A program made the position numbers and the translations under genes. This document shows positions 51,391 to 59,920 of a DNA stretch of 64,000 nucleotides, piece after piece. Below the pieces are notes generated by a model. The model was not told where the DNA came from. It saw nothing but the letters and a program-made list of their open reading frames with translations, and ran no database searches. The DNA is from Vreelandella aquamarina (GTDB lineage Bacteria; Pseudomonadota; Gammaproteobacteria; Pseudomonadales; Halomonadaceae), in assembly GCF_020075495.1 (NCBI RefSeq), contig NZ_JABYQT010000004.1:62001-126000 (forward strand), written 5' to 3'. Position 1 is the stretch's first letter; each line of letters opens with the position of its first letter.

Positions 51391-54300
51391 TTATGCCTCG
51401 TCCTGCGAGGCGAGTAAATAAGACACCATCAGGGCGTGTGCGGGCACGAACCATCCCTGACGGTCAAAGTCTGAAATCAATCGAATCGCGAATTTAAGAT
51501 AGGCTGGAGTCAATGGCAGGTCAGTAATTTTGGCCCTTCCAGCCGTGACGAAGGCCATAAATATGGGCAGGTAGGTCACTGCGTCGGTGAAATCCGTCAG
51601 TGAAAGAGCTTTTACTGGCGGTGGCAGTTCCTGTTCTTTAATCCAGTCAGAAAGCTCTCGGCCCAGCAGAGTTGGCCAGTTTTGGTTAGCTTCGTGGTAT
51701 CGGCGTAGATCCTGGTACCAAATCGGCAGAACATTTTCAGGTGGCAGCTTTGTCAATGAGCAACTATTGCCTGTGCTTAGGTAATCTCCAAGGTACTCAA
51801 ACCCTGAAACAATAAAACGCAGCACGTTGGCACGGTTCGATATAAGGTTGTTGACCAAAGCTTCAGGAAGCCCGGTCAAACTTATAGAATCCTGGAAAAG
51901 CCGATATGCTCTTACCCATAAAGGAAGGGAGATAGTTTCCCAAATAACAGCTAGCTCATCACGTATGCGGACACAGAACGGCTCATCCATCTCAAGACGG
52001 AATATTGCGAAGCTTAATGCTTCTTGGTTGCGAGATAGAGCCTTCCAGGTCTCGAAAGACGAGAGTGGCAGGTGATAGTAGTTCTGCTTTAAATCAGCAA
52101 GGTACTGCCAGCCACTGTGGTTGAAGTCTTCTGCCATGGCAGCAATTTGCTGGTCGATGACATACGGATTTTGCCAGGGGTGAAACAGTTCGGCAGCACG
52201 GTGTAGTGAGAACACCTCTGCTGCTGTATCTAAGCGATTTTCATGTATCAAATAAAGAGCCGGACGAAAATGGATGTCCGAGTTCTCTGCTGGGTAAATT
52301 AGCCATGGCCCCCGAGACTGCATAGCTTGAGGTATCTTGAAACTACCGGTACCAACTGATTCGCTAGTTTTCTCGATTAATTGTAAAGGGGCTTGCTTAG
52401 GGTCGGACAGCAGCATAGCCTCTGCCTTCACGCCATCAAGTACAGCTCTTTTAGAGACACCGCCTATATGAAAAACATCGCGCTCTTCCCATTCAAGCTG
52501 CCCACCATAGCGTCGGATATCAATTTTAAGCAGTAGTTGTTCGGCTTCAATTGTAAGTTTGATATAGGCATCCTGCTCATCTACTGCTCCAAGCATGCTC
52601 TGCATGTCAGCAAGATAGCTAAACAGGTTGAGCATTACAGGCGCCGAATCTACTCGGATACTGTATGTACGCTGAGGATGCGGCCGCTCTTCGCAAACCA
52701 ACTCCAGCTGTATATAGAAGGTTTGTCCTTGAGTTAAGCCTGAACTCAGTGAAATGCGATATCCCAATAGATCAGCCAATAACAACTCTCTGGCTCCTGA
52801 GGGATTACCGGACGGGTCCAGCAGACGGGCACCCTGGTAAGGGTAAGGTAGTTGAAGCTTGAGAGGAGGTAATCCTTGACCTACTTCGATCATAAATTTC
52901 GACGGTGGTGCGTCACCTTGGTAGCGAAGATACAGCGAACATTCTGATTGCTCCACTACCAACGCATTGCTGACAATATGCGGATTAAGCTGCTTAGCCC
53001 CTTTAACTTGAAGACGCGCAGGTTGCTCGCGCACTTCGGGGATCAGCGAGAGATTGAAATCTCTGGGGAGAACGCCGAAACGACGCTGCATTAGTGTCTT
53101 GCCCGAGCGGGTGCGCAAGGTATAACGAACCGAGCCATAATGGCTAATAACCCGACGGTCAAGTAACTCGCCATTGATGAACTCTAGCAAATCTTCTCTT
53201 GTATGAGGGTAGCCTTCAGGGAGCTCAAGGTTAGGCCAGCCTAAAAAAACCATCGAGTGAGAACTTTCGTAAAGTGCAAACACCCCCGAGAGGGTCGGTT
53301 TCGAGTCATCACTATTCGTCTGATTAAGCTCGACTAAATATCGATCATCCCTTTTTATTAACGTGAAGTCGGAGGTTGCGTCGACCCAAAGACCATTTTC
53401 TTGATCCTTGGGTAAGTATTTTACATCATGATCTTTGCAGATGGTGTCAAAGCCATCGGGAACTCGGATACGGACACACTTGGATGATAGGGAGCAACTG
53501 GATACAGCGACCAGTTGCCAGCGTTCGGAGCGACTCTCAAAAATCAAAGGTGTATCTTGATAATCGATGGCACTGCCATCGAAATATTGGCAATGTACAA
53601 CTCGCCCGTTGTCTAATAAGCGAAGACTCAGCAGTTCGCTAGGTTTTCGACGTTCAAGCGTGACTTGAGGATTTGAGAAACGTGCTTTAATACCTTTTTC
53701 GGTAAGCTGGCCGTAAACGGAAGGACCTCTAGCTAGAAGGCTTTCACCCTCGTAGTAAGCTAGCTCAAGGCGGGTACTATTAAGGCTTGTTGGATCAACT
53801 GCAAGCTCTGCCTCATGGGGCAGAATTAACTCTGTGCGTATTAGCCACTGAGGCAATATGCCATGCAGAAAATGCTCGCAAGAGAAGTCTCTCACCCTAC
53901 CCAAAGTTTCTTGACGCTCCTTGCGCTTCTGACCCGCGTCCCGGAGCCAGTCATTGAGCAGCGTACGTGCATTGCTTTCATCCAATGGTATTGGGAAAGC
54001 TTCTGTCCATCCTGGAGCTGCCTGATCCAAATAATTGGTAGGATCATCCTGATCCTTGAGTGGGTGATGCTCGACCAGATACATGAGCTGATCAACGATA
54101 CCTGCTAAAAGCCTACGCGTTTCAAGATTGCGGAAAATGAGCGGTAGCTCGTTTTCGAAGTCCGCCATTAAATCCGACGTTGTTCTTCGATTACCTTCAG
54201 TTCTATAAAAATGCTTAATACCTCTGCGTACAGCGCGCCCGAATCCGTGTGATTCACTTTGAACTAAAGGCCACGGTAGTCCGCCTTCAGCGAATAGCGA

Positions 54301-54684
54301 GCCAAGCCAATCACGCCCGTTTTCCCGAAGCCGTATTGGCCGTTTCCAATACGCCAGACCTGTAGCCGAGAGGCTGGCATGCTGTTGTGAAGATAGAGAA
54401 GCTCCCAGCAAAGCCTCTGGCCCTGACCACGACCAAGAACTGTTATAAGCACGCCGATACTGCTCGCTGACGAATAGACAAAAACAAGCCGCCAGATGAG
54501 TGGAGCTGTTTGCCACAGAACCACGCTTGAAGTAAGAACGAAGTAACTCGACAAGCGACCTGAATTCAGCCTCTGTAACGTGATAGTTATAAAGAGGAGT
54601 GCCATCTGGCCCCTTGAACATTCCACGAGTTAATAGAAACTCGCTTAACCAAGCCTTTGCATAAGTGGTAGTTGATGTTTTCAA
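51391..54684 (-). CDS. druH: Druantia type III DruH-like protein
   Basis: 1,097 residues with no motif I can assign; rich in charged and aromatic residues, no membrane segments or signal peptide. Its pairing, size and order (upstream of a ~2,100-residue DUF1998 helicase, 9 bp apart, shared ribosome site) match DruH of type III Druantia, so the name rests on context and size, not on a recognised domain. The start is a TTG at 54684 with only a weak AAGGGA upstream; the next in-frame Met is about 20 codons in. Codon use and AT content differ visibly from the core genes. Confidence 0.68.
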   Translation of the reverse strand: MKTSTTTYAKAWLSEFLLTRGMFKGPDGTPLYNYHVTEAEFRSLVELLRSYFKRGSVANSSTHLAACFCLFVSEQYRRAYNSSWSWSGPEALLGASLSSQQHASLSATGLAYWKRPIRLRENGRDWLGSLFAEGGLPWPLVQSESHGFGRAVRRGIKHFYRTEGNRRTTSDLMADFENELPLIFRNLETRRLLAGIVDQLMYLVEHHPLKDQDDPTNYLDQAAPGWTEAFPIPLDESNARTLLNDWLRDAGQKRKERQETLGRVRDFSCEHFLHGILPQWLIRTELILPHEAELAVDPTSLNSTRLELAYYEGESLLARGPSVYGQLTEKGIKARFSNPQVTLERRKPSELLSLRLLDNGRVVHCQYFDGSAIDYQDTPLIFESRSERWQLVAVSSCSLSSKCVRIRVPDGFDTICKDHDVKYLPKDQENGLWVDATSDFTLIKRDDRYLVELNQTNSDDSKPTLSGVFALYESSHSMVFLGWPNLELPEGYPHTREDLLEFINGELLDRRVISHYGSVRYTLRTRSGKTLMQRRFGVLPRDFNLSLIPEVREQPARLQVKGAKQLNPHIVSNALVVEQSECSLYLRYQGDAPPSKFMIEVGQGLPPLKLQLPYPYQGARLLDPSGNPSGARELLLADLLGYRISLSSGLTQGQTFYIQLELVCEERPHPQRTYSIRVDSAPVMLNLFSYLADMQSMLGAVDEQDAYIKLTIEAEQLLLKIDIRRYGGQLEWEERDVFHIGGVSKRAVLDGVKAEAMLLSDPKQAPLQLIEKTSESVGTGSFKIPQAMQSRGPWLIYPAENSDIHFRPALYLIHENRLDTAAEVFSLHRAAELFHPWQNPYVIDQQIAAMAEDFNHSGWQYLADLKQNYYHLPLSSFETWKALSRNQEALSFAIFRLEMDEPFCVRIRDELAVIWETISLPLWVRAYRLFQDSISLTGLPEALVNNLISNRANVLRFIVSGFEYLGDYLSTGNSCSLTKLPPENVLPIWYQDLRRYHEANQNWPTLLGRELSDWIKEQELPPPVKALSLTDFTDAVTYLPIFMAFVTAGRAKITDLPLTPAYLKFAIRLISDFDRQGWFVPAHALMVSYLLASQDEA

Positions 54685-54860
54685 AAGCTTTGCAATCCCT
54701 TTGCCAGTTATAATTTAACGATTTTTATGCACTTTAGTAATGAATGACTTATAGACTCTATGGGGACGAAATAAAAAATTTCTTTTAGTATTGTTGAGGT
54801 CGAATTAAGATTAATTGTGCTGTTATAAAATAAAATGACGCAACCAGCAATTAAAATCCA
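54685..54860 (-). promoter_or_regulatory. AT-rich leader upstream of druH
   Basis: About 175 bp, strongly AT-rich, between the metallopeptidase stop and druH. It probably carries the druHE promoter, but I could not pick a convincing -35/-10 pair. Confidence 0.35.
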
Positions 54861-55580
54861 TCAAAACCTAACCCTCTCCGCATTTTCCCTCAACCACTCA
54901 CGACACTGCGGATAGTCCGGCATCACACGTCCTAACTCATTCCAAAACTCAGGGGAGTGGTCGTGGCGGATGAGGTGGCAGAGTTCGTGCATCACTACGT
55001 AATCCACCATGCGGTTGGGGGCCATCATGATCTGCCAGTTAAACTCCAGCTTGCCTTTGGCGGTGCAGCTGCCCCAGCGTGATTTGAACGTGCGAATGCC
55101 GACGCTCATGGGCGATACCCCCACAACGGGAGCGAAGCGCGTTACTTTCTCTTTTATTTTTTGTTCGGCTTGGCGTTTGTACCAGCGTACCAAGGCATTG
55201 CGCACCATAGATGGGCGCTGGGTACTTTGGGGCAACGTGACCAGCAGCCTGCCGTGTACCAGCTTTACGGGAGTAAAGGCACCGGTTTCTATCTTGAGGC
55301 GGTAGTTGCGCCCCAGGTAAGGAAACGCTTCACCGGAAACAAACTCGCGGCTACTGGCAGGCGTGGCCAGCTGGTATAGCGCCATTTTTTCTTTGATCCA
55401 GCGCCGCTTGCTGGCCAACAGCTGATCGATCTTTTCTAGCGGGGTGTCACTGGGTACGACGATAGAGACCGCCCCTTCTTCCACGCGGATATCCGCCGAT
55501 TTACGGCGGTTGGTGCGGATGATTTCAGCAATAAAACCCGAGGCCTCTCGGTATTCGGTTGGATGTGCCATGGCGGTCAT
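54861..55580 (-). CDS. YgjP/M48-type zinc metallopeptidase linked to the type I R-M locus
   Basis: 239-residue predicted cytoplasmic zinc protease (DUF45/WLM-related). Zinc motif HELCH at about 198-202 with the downstream HDHSPEFW third-ligand region, preceded by the family's TFKSRWGSCTAKGKLEFNW. Its ATG overlaps the hsdR stop (ATGA), so it is translationally coupled to the restriction subunit; such genes are recurrent partners of hsdR, role unknown. A second ATG lies 3 codons in. Confidence 0.83.
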   Translation of the reverse strand: MTAMAHPTEYREASGFIAEIIRTNRRKSADIRVEEGAVSIVVPSDTPLEKIDQLLASKRRWIKEKMALYQLATPASSREFVSGEAFPYLGRNYRLKIETGAFTPVKLVHGRLLVTLPQSTQRPSMVRNALVRWYKRQAEQKIKEKVTRFAPVVGVSPMSVGIRTFKSRWGSCTAKGKLEFNWQIMMAPNRMVDYVVMHELCHLIRHDHSPEFWNELGRVMPDYPQCREWLRENAERVRF

Positions 55581-58500
55581 GGGGTTGCGTTGCCGAAACG
55601 ACGCTTGGCCAGCTCCATAAAGCGGTCTTGCACAACGTTGACCAGAGCTTTGTCCGCAAAGGAGCCATCCAGAACGGCGCGCTTAATCTCTTTTTTCATG
55701 CGTTTGACCTGATCCTGCTTATCGAAGAAGTCGACGATCTGGGTCGCTTCATCAAACATATCGACGAGGTGCTGACTTGTGGCCTTTATCTCATCATGCA
55801 CCGCTTCACTAATGGCATCTTCCCCGGCATGGTGGGTCACTTCCGCCATTAGGATGTTGTAGAACGCAAACTCGGTTTCACTCAGCCCTAGAGCATCGGC
55901 TTCTTGCTTATGCTCGGTGTCGATGGTGCTGACCATCTGCAGCAGTAGTTCTAGCTGTTGATCCCACTTGCCTGCCGTTTTCTCAATGATATCCCGCAGG
56001 CGTAGGCTGAGTGATTTGTAATACTCGGGGTCTTCTTCCAGGTTGACGGTAATGTGATGTTTAATCGCACTCTCAATCTCGGACGCCTTAGATTCCGAGG
56101 ATTTGATCTGCTCCACGGTTTGCTTGAAGTTGGCATCCATTAAATCCACTGGCGGAATCTTGGGGTCTACCCCCGTGCTGATGATGTGGTCTTCCACCAG
56201 CTTGCGAACTTTCTCACCTACATCGGCCAGGTTAAGGCCCGGGTCGCGGTAGCGGTTTCTCGCGGCGTTTTGCACCTTGCCCCAGAATTTCAGGTCTGGC
56301 ACAAACGGCTTGGCCGCTGTATCTGGCAGGATGATATCCATCTGCTTAGCAAAGGCTTTATAGGCCAGCTCAAACTGCTGTCGTTTGTCTTCGTCTTTGA
56401 GGAAAAGGACATACGTATCAATATCCTTCTCTTTCACCCCTGCAAATAGCTTCGCCACCCGCGTATGGGCGGCCTTCAGCTTGGGGATCTCGTCTTTCAG
56501 GCTGTGGTAAGTGCCTTCGGCGTCGTCGTGACTGAACATCTCCAGCGCTTCAGTGAGCTGGTCAGATAACCCGTAGTAATCGACGATAAAGCCAGCTTGT
56601 TTTGCCCCTTTGCCATTCGGGGAAGAGTAGGTGCGGTTAACCCGTGCTATTGCCTGCATGAGCGTGTGGTCTTTCAGGCTGCGGTCGATGTACATCGCCT
56701 GAGCAATGGGCGCATCAAAGCCCGTCAACAGCATATCTTTCACGATCAAAAAAGCCGTGGGGTCTTCATTTAACGGCTTGGTGAAATTGCTGATGACCTG
56801 TTTCTGGCGGGCTTTATCGGTGTACGGCGCTAGGTAAGCCGGGTCGTTGTGGCTGCCAGATACAATGACTTCAGACGGTGGGGCACCCAGCTCATCCAGG
56901 GTTTTCTTGAACAGCGTAGCGGCATAGCGGCTCCCCACCACAATCATCGCCTTAAAGCCGTTGGGCTGAATATGCTCGCGGTAGTGCTTCAGCAGGTCGA
57001 TACATACCCAGTGTATACGTGCCGGTGCTTCGCGTATTGCGCGCTCGACTCCGTATGTCCTCTTAATCTCTATTTTTTCGTCGTTGCTGTAGTCGCCGAA
57101 ATATTCCTCAAACAGTGCATCCAGCGAATCGCCCACTACATCGGTGAGCACCTGACGGCCTTCATAGAGAATACGCACCGTGGCCCCATCGGCCACGGCC
57201 TCGTTGATTTTGTATTGATCAATGTAGCCACCAAACGCCTGGCTCATTTTCTGCGTTTTCAGCAACGGCGTGCCGGTAAAGCCGATCTTGGGCGCATTAG
57301 GTAGCGCCGCATTAATAGTGGCGGCAAGGTTACCGAACTGGGTGCGGTGGGCTTCATCGGCCAGCACGATCACTTTATCGCTGGGGTTCAGGTCGCTGAA
57401 ATCGCCCTCGGCTTCGGCATCCTGAAACTTCTGCACCATGGCAGTGACGATATCGGATGAATCGCGCTGCAACAGCGTTTTTAGCTGAGCAACAGAGCCC
57501 GCATTGTGAATGGTCTCATTTTGAGCATCGCGGAACGTGGCGGAGAGCTGGCTATCTAGCTGCGTGCGGTCGGTAACAAAGACCAGCTTGTACTGCTGAA
57601 GCTCCGGGTCGCGGCGCATCTTCACCGCGAGCATTACCATGGTGAGCGACTTACCAGAGCCTTGGGTATGCCACACCACGCCAGACTTTTCCTTGCGATC
57701 CTGACCCGCTTTTAGGCGCTCAATGACTTTATTAACCGCCCGGTACTGCTGATAGCGGGCGATCTTTTTGATCAGCCGCCCGTCCACGGCTTCAAACAGC
57801 GTGAAGTTCTGCAGAACATCGAGAAAGTTGGCCGGTGCGAAAAGTCCGGCGAGTAGCCGCTCTTGGGCGGTAATAGCGCTGTGAAGCGGATTGCCCGCTG
57901 CGATACGTTGTGCTTCTAACAGGTAAGCGGGGGAAGGCACCTCGTTAACGTCATACGAGTTGGAGGAAGGCTTAGGCGTGTTGGCCACCTGAGCGGAACT
58001 GAGTAACTGATGAATATCTGCATCGCTAAACGGGTAGGCATCTTTCCAATCGCCGTAATGCTGAGCGCTGGAGCTAATCGTGCCGACCCTGGCATGGTCT
58101 CGGCAGGTAGACACCATCAGTTGGTTGTACCAGAACAGCTTTTGCGCACCTTCGTCATCTTCGGGATAACGCAGGTTGGCGTAGCGCCGTAACTGGTCAA
58201 TACCTTGCGCCAGAGCATCGGCAATATAAGGCGACTTACACTCAATCACCGCCAGCGGCAGCCCGTTCACGAAGCAAACGATATCCGGGATGATGTTCTG
58301 GTTAAGGCCTTCAATCTTGAATTGGTTGGTGCAGATGAAGTCGTTGTTGTCAGGCTGGTCGAAGTCGATGATTTTGACCGTCTGGCCCTTGCGCCCCTTG
58401 CCCACGTCCTGTTCTACCGAGAGGTAGTTGACCAGCTGTTGGTAGAGGGCGTGGTTGTACTCCATCAGGCCCGCATGGTGGGGATGAGTCATTTCCCGCA

Positions 58501-58729
58501 GTACCTTGCGCAGGTTCTCTTCACTGATCCAAGGGTTCAAGCGCCGCAGGGCGGCTTCTAACTGTTTGACGAGTACTACGTCACGATAGTAGCCGCGCTC
58601 ACCGGTAGAAGGGGCACCGTCAATAGGCAGCACAGGGGATAAACTTGCCCCAGGAACATAACGCCACCCCAGTTGCTGAAGTTGGGCAATAGCAGGTAGC
58701 TCAACCTTATCGACTTCATCCTGAAACAA
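55577..58729 (-). CDS. hsdR: Type I restriction endonuclease subunit R
   Basis: ATP-dependent DNA translocase and nuclease, 1,050 residues. N-terminal PD-(D/E)xK nuclease: IPDIVCFVNGLPLAVIECKSP with Asp149, Glu163 and Lys165. SF2 motor: HTQGSGKS (about 354-361), LADEAHRTQFG (DEAH 458-461), GFTGTPLL, then MLLTGFDAPIAQAMYID and QAIARVNR. C-terminal helical region contacts HsdM. It is separated from hsdS by the opposite-strand ATPase/protease pair, so it must have its own promoter. Confidence 0.95.
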   Translation of the reverse strand: MFQDEVDKVELPAIAQLQQLGWRYVPGASLSPVLPIDGAPSTGERGYYRDVVLVKQLEAALRRLNPWISEENLRKVLREMTHPHHAGLMEYNHALYQQLVNYLSVEQDVGKGRKGQTVKIIDFDQPDNNDFICTNQFKIEGLNQNIIPDIVCFVNGLPLAVIECKSPYIADALAQGIDQLRRYANLRYPEDDEGAQKLFWYNQLMVSTCRDHARVGTISSSAQHYGDWKDAYPFSDADIHQLLSSAQVANTPKPSSNSYDVNEVPSPAYLLEAQRIAAGNPLHSAITAQERLLAGLFAPANFLDVLQNFTLFEAVDGRLIKKIARYQQYRAVNKVIERLKAGQDRKEKSGVVWHTQGSGKSLTMVMLAVKMRRDPELQQYKLVFVTDRTQLDSQLSATFRDAQNETIHNAGSVAQLKTLLQRDSSDIVTAMVQKFQDAEAEGDFSDLNPSDKVIVLADEAHRTQFGNLAATINAALPNAPKIGFTGTPLLKTQKMSQAFGGYIDQYKINEAVADGATVRILYEGRQVLTDVVGDSLDALFEEYFGDYSNDEKIEIKRTYGVERAIREAPARIHWVCIDLLKHYREHIQPNGFKAMIVVGSRYAATLFKKTLDELGAPPSEVIVSGSHNDPAYLAPYTDKARQKQVISNFTKPLNEDPTAFLIVKDMLLTGFDAPIAQAMYIDRSLKDHTLMQAIARVNRTYSSPNGKGAKQAGFIVDYYGLSDQLTEALEMFSHDDAEGTYHSLKDEIPKLKAAHTRVAKLFAGVKEKDIDTYVLFLKDEDKRQQFELAYKAFAKQMDIILPDTAAKPFVPDLKFWGKVQNAARNRYRDPGLNLADVGEKVRKLVEDHIISTGVDPKIPPVDLMDANFKQTVEQIKSSESKASEIESAIKHHITVNLEEDPEYYKSLSLRLRDIIEKTAGKWDQQLELLLQMVSTIDTEHKQEADALGLSETEFAFYNILMAEVTHHAGEDAISEAVHDEIKATSQHLVDMFDEATQIVDFFDKQDQVKRMKKEIKRAVLDGSFADKALVNVVQDRFMELAKRRFGNATP

Positions 58730-58827
58730 GGTAATTATCCTTTGTCATGCTTTTGGCTCAGCCTAGCATGCTATCGCCACCGGTTCAGCCGTTTACGACC
58801 TAAGCAGAGGCGTCTCGCCGCAAGTAG

Positions 58828-58858
58828 TTGTGAAGCGATTCAACGAACGCGTTATACT
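58828..58858 (+). promoter_or_regulatory. Possible promoter of the ATPase/protease pair
   Basis: TTGTGA (58828-58833) and TATACT (58853-58858), 19-bp spacer, about 60 bp before the ATG in the 188-bp divergent gap with hsdR. The leader also holds a GCCCA...TGGGC stem near 58871-58891. Confidence 0.42.
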
Positions 58859-58917
58859 TTATTTCATCAAAAGCCCAGTCCTGTTTGGGCATTTTCCACA
58901 GACGCATCCGGTAATTT

Positions 58918-59904
58918 ATGGCGACGGCAGAGCAGATCAAAGCATTATTGAAGAGCCACGCTGATCACGATGATCAGCGGTTCTACTCTATTGCCTTGCA
59001 AGTCGCTGCCAAAGAAGCCCGCAAGGGGCACCACAAGCTGGCCAGCGAAATCAAGGAAACCATCGAGCGTTCTCAGAAAGCCTCGAAAAACCTGACCGTT
59101 GCGCCTACTAAACCGACTCCGCTTGCCCAGCACCCCAAAGGCGATTTGAAAGGGCTTTTGGAGCTGACGCACTCAACCGCTCGCAAAAACGAGTTGGTGC
59201 TCTCGGGTGAGGTAAGCGAGCGGCTGGATAAGGTATTACTGGAGCAGCGGCAAAAAAGTCGCTTGGCTCAGTTTGGCCTTTCCCCACGGCGCAAGCTGTT
59301 ATTTACCGGCTCGCCGGGCACGGGCAAAACCCTGTCGGCAGCGGTACTTGCTTCAGAGCTTAAGCTACCGCTGTACACCATCGTTCTGGATAACCTGATC
59401 ACTCGCTTTATGGGTGAGACCGCCGCTAAGCTGCGGTTGATTTTTGATCACATCAAGCAAACGCGAGCGGTATACCTCTTTGACGAATTTGACGCGATCG
59501 GCACACAGCGGGGCGCGACAAACGACGTTGGCGAAATACGTCGCGTGTTGAACTCGTTCCTTATGTTCGTCGAACAGGACACCTCTGAAAGCATCATTTT
59601 GGCGGCGACCAATCACCCAGAACTGTTGGATAAAGCGCTTTACCGGCGTTTTGACGACATCATTCAGTTTGAAAAACCAGGTCAGACGCAAATCAAGCAG
59701 CTGGTCGAAAATCGCCTCTCAGCGTTTGAGACTGGGCATCTAAGCTGGGATGAAATCACCCAGGGTGCCTGCGGGCTAAGCTCAGCGGACGTTACCCGAG
59801 CCTGTGAGGACGCTGCCAAAGAAGCGGTCTTGCACCATGATGCCAACATCACTACCGCAATGATTACCAAGGCCGTACAACGCCGACAAAACGGAAAACA
59901 ATAA
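58918..59904 (+). CDS. ietA: AAA ATPase of an IetAS-like defence module
   Basis: 328-residue AAA+ ATPase. An N-terminal helical region (1-90) precedes the AAA core: Walker A GSPGTGKT (131-138), Walker B VYLFDEFDAIG (185-195), sensor 1 Asn in LAATNHPE (about 232) and an arginine-finger region YRRFDD (about 242-247). The subtilase gene follows 16 bp later, so the two are one operon. AAA ATPase plus subtilisin-like protease pairs are known as IetAS, first described as a plasmid stability/incompatibility toxin-antitoxin and later as an anti-phage system. Assignment rests on domain pair and order. Confidence 0.8.
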   Translation: MATAEQIKALLKSHADHDDQRFYSIALQVAAKEARKGHHKLASEIKETIERSQKASKNLTVAPTKPTPLAQHPKGDLKGLLELTHSTARKNELVLSGEVSERLDKVLLEQRQKSRLAQFGLSPRRKLLFTGSPGTGKTLSAAVLASELKLPLYTIVLDNLITRFMGETAAKLRLIFDHIKQTRAVYLFDEFDAIGTQRGATNDVGEIRRVLNSFLMFVEQDTSESIILAATNHPELLDKALYRRFDDIIQFEKPGQTQIKQLVENRLSAFETGHLSWDEITQGACGLSSADVTRACEDAAKEAVLHHDANITTAMITKAVQRRQNGKQ

Positions 59905-59920
59905 GGAATAAGGGTGCTTC

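Noticed and set aside
45097-54684. DISARM (drmA/drmB) system
   Set aside because: DISARM has separate helicase and DUF1998 proteins plus a methylase; here both parts are in one giant protein with a single large partner.
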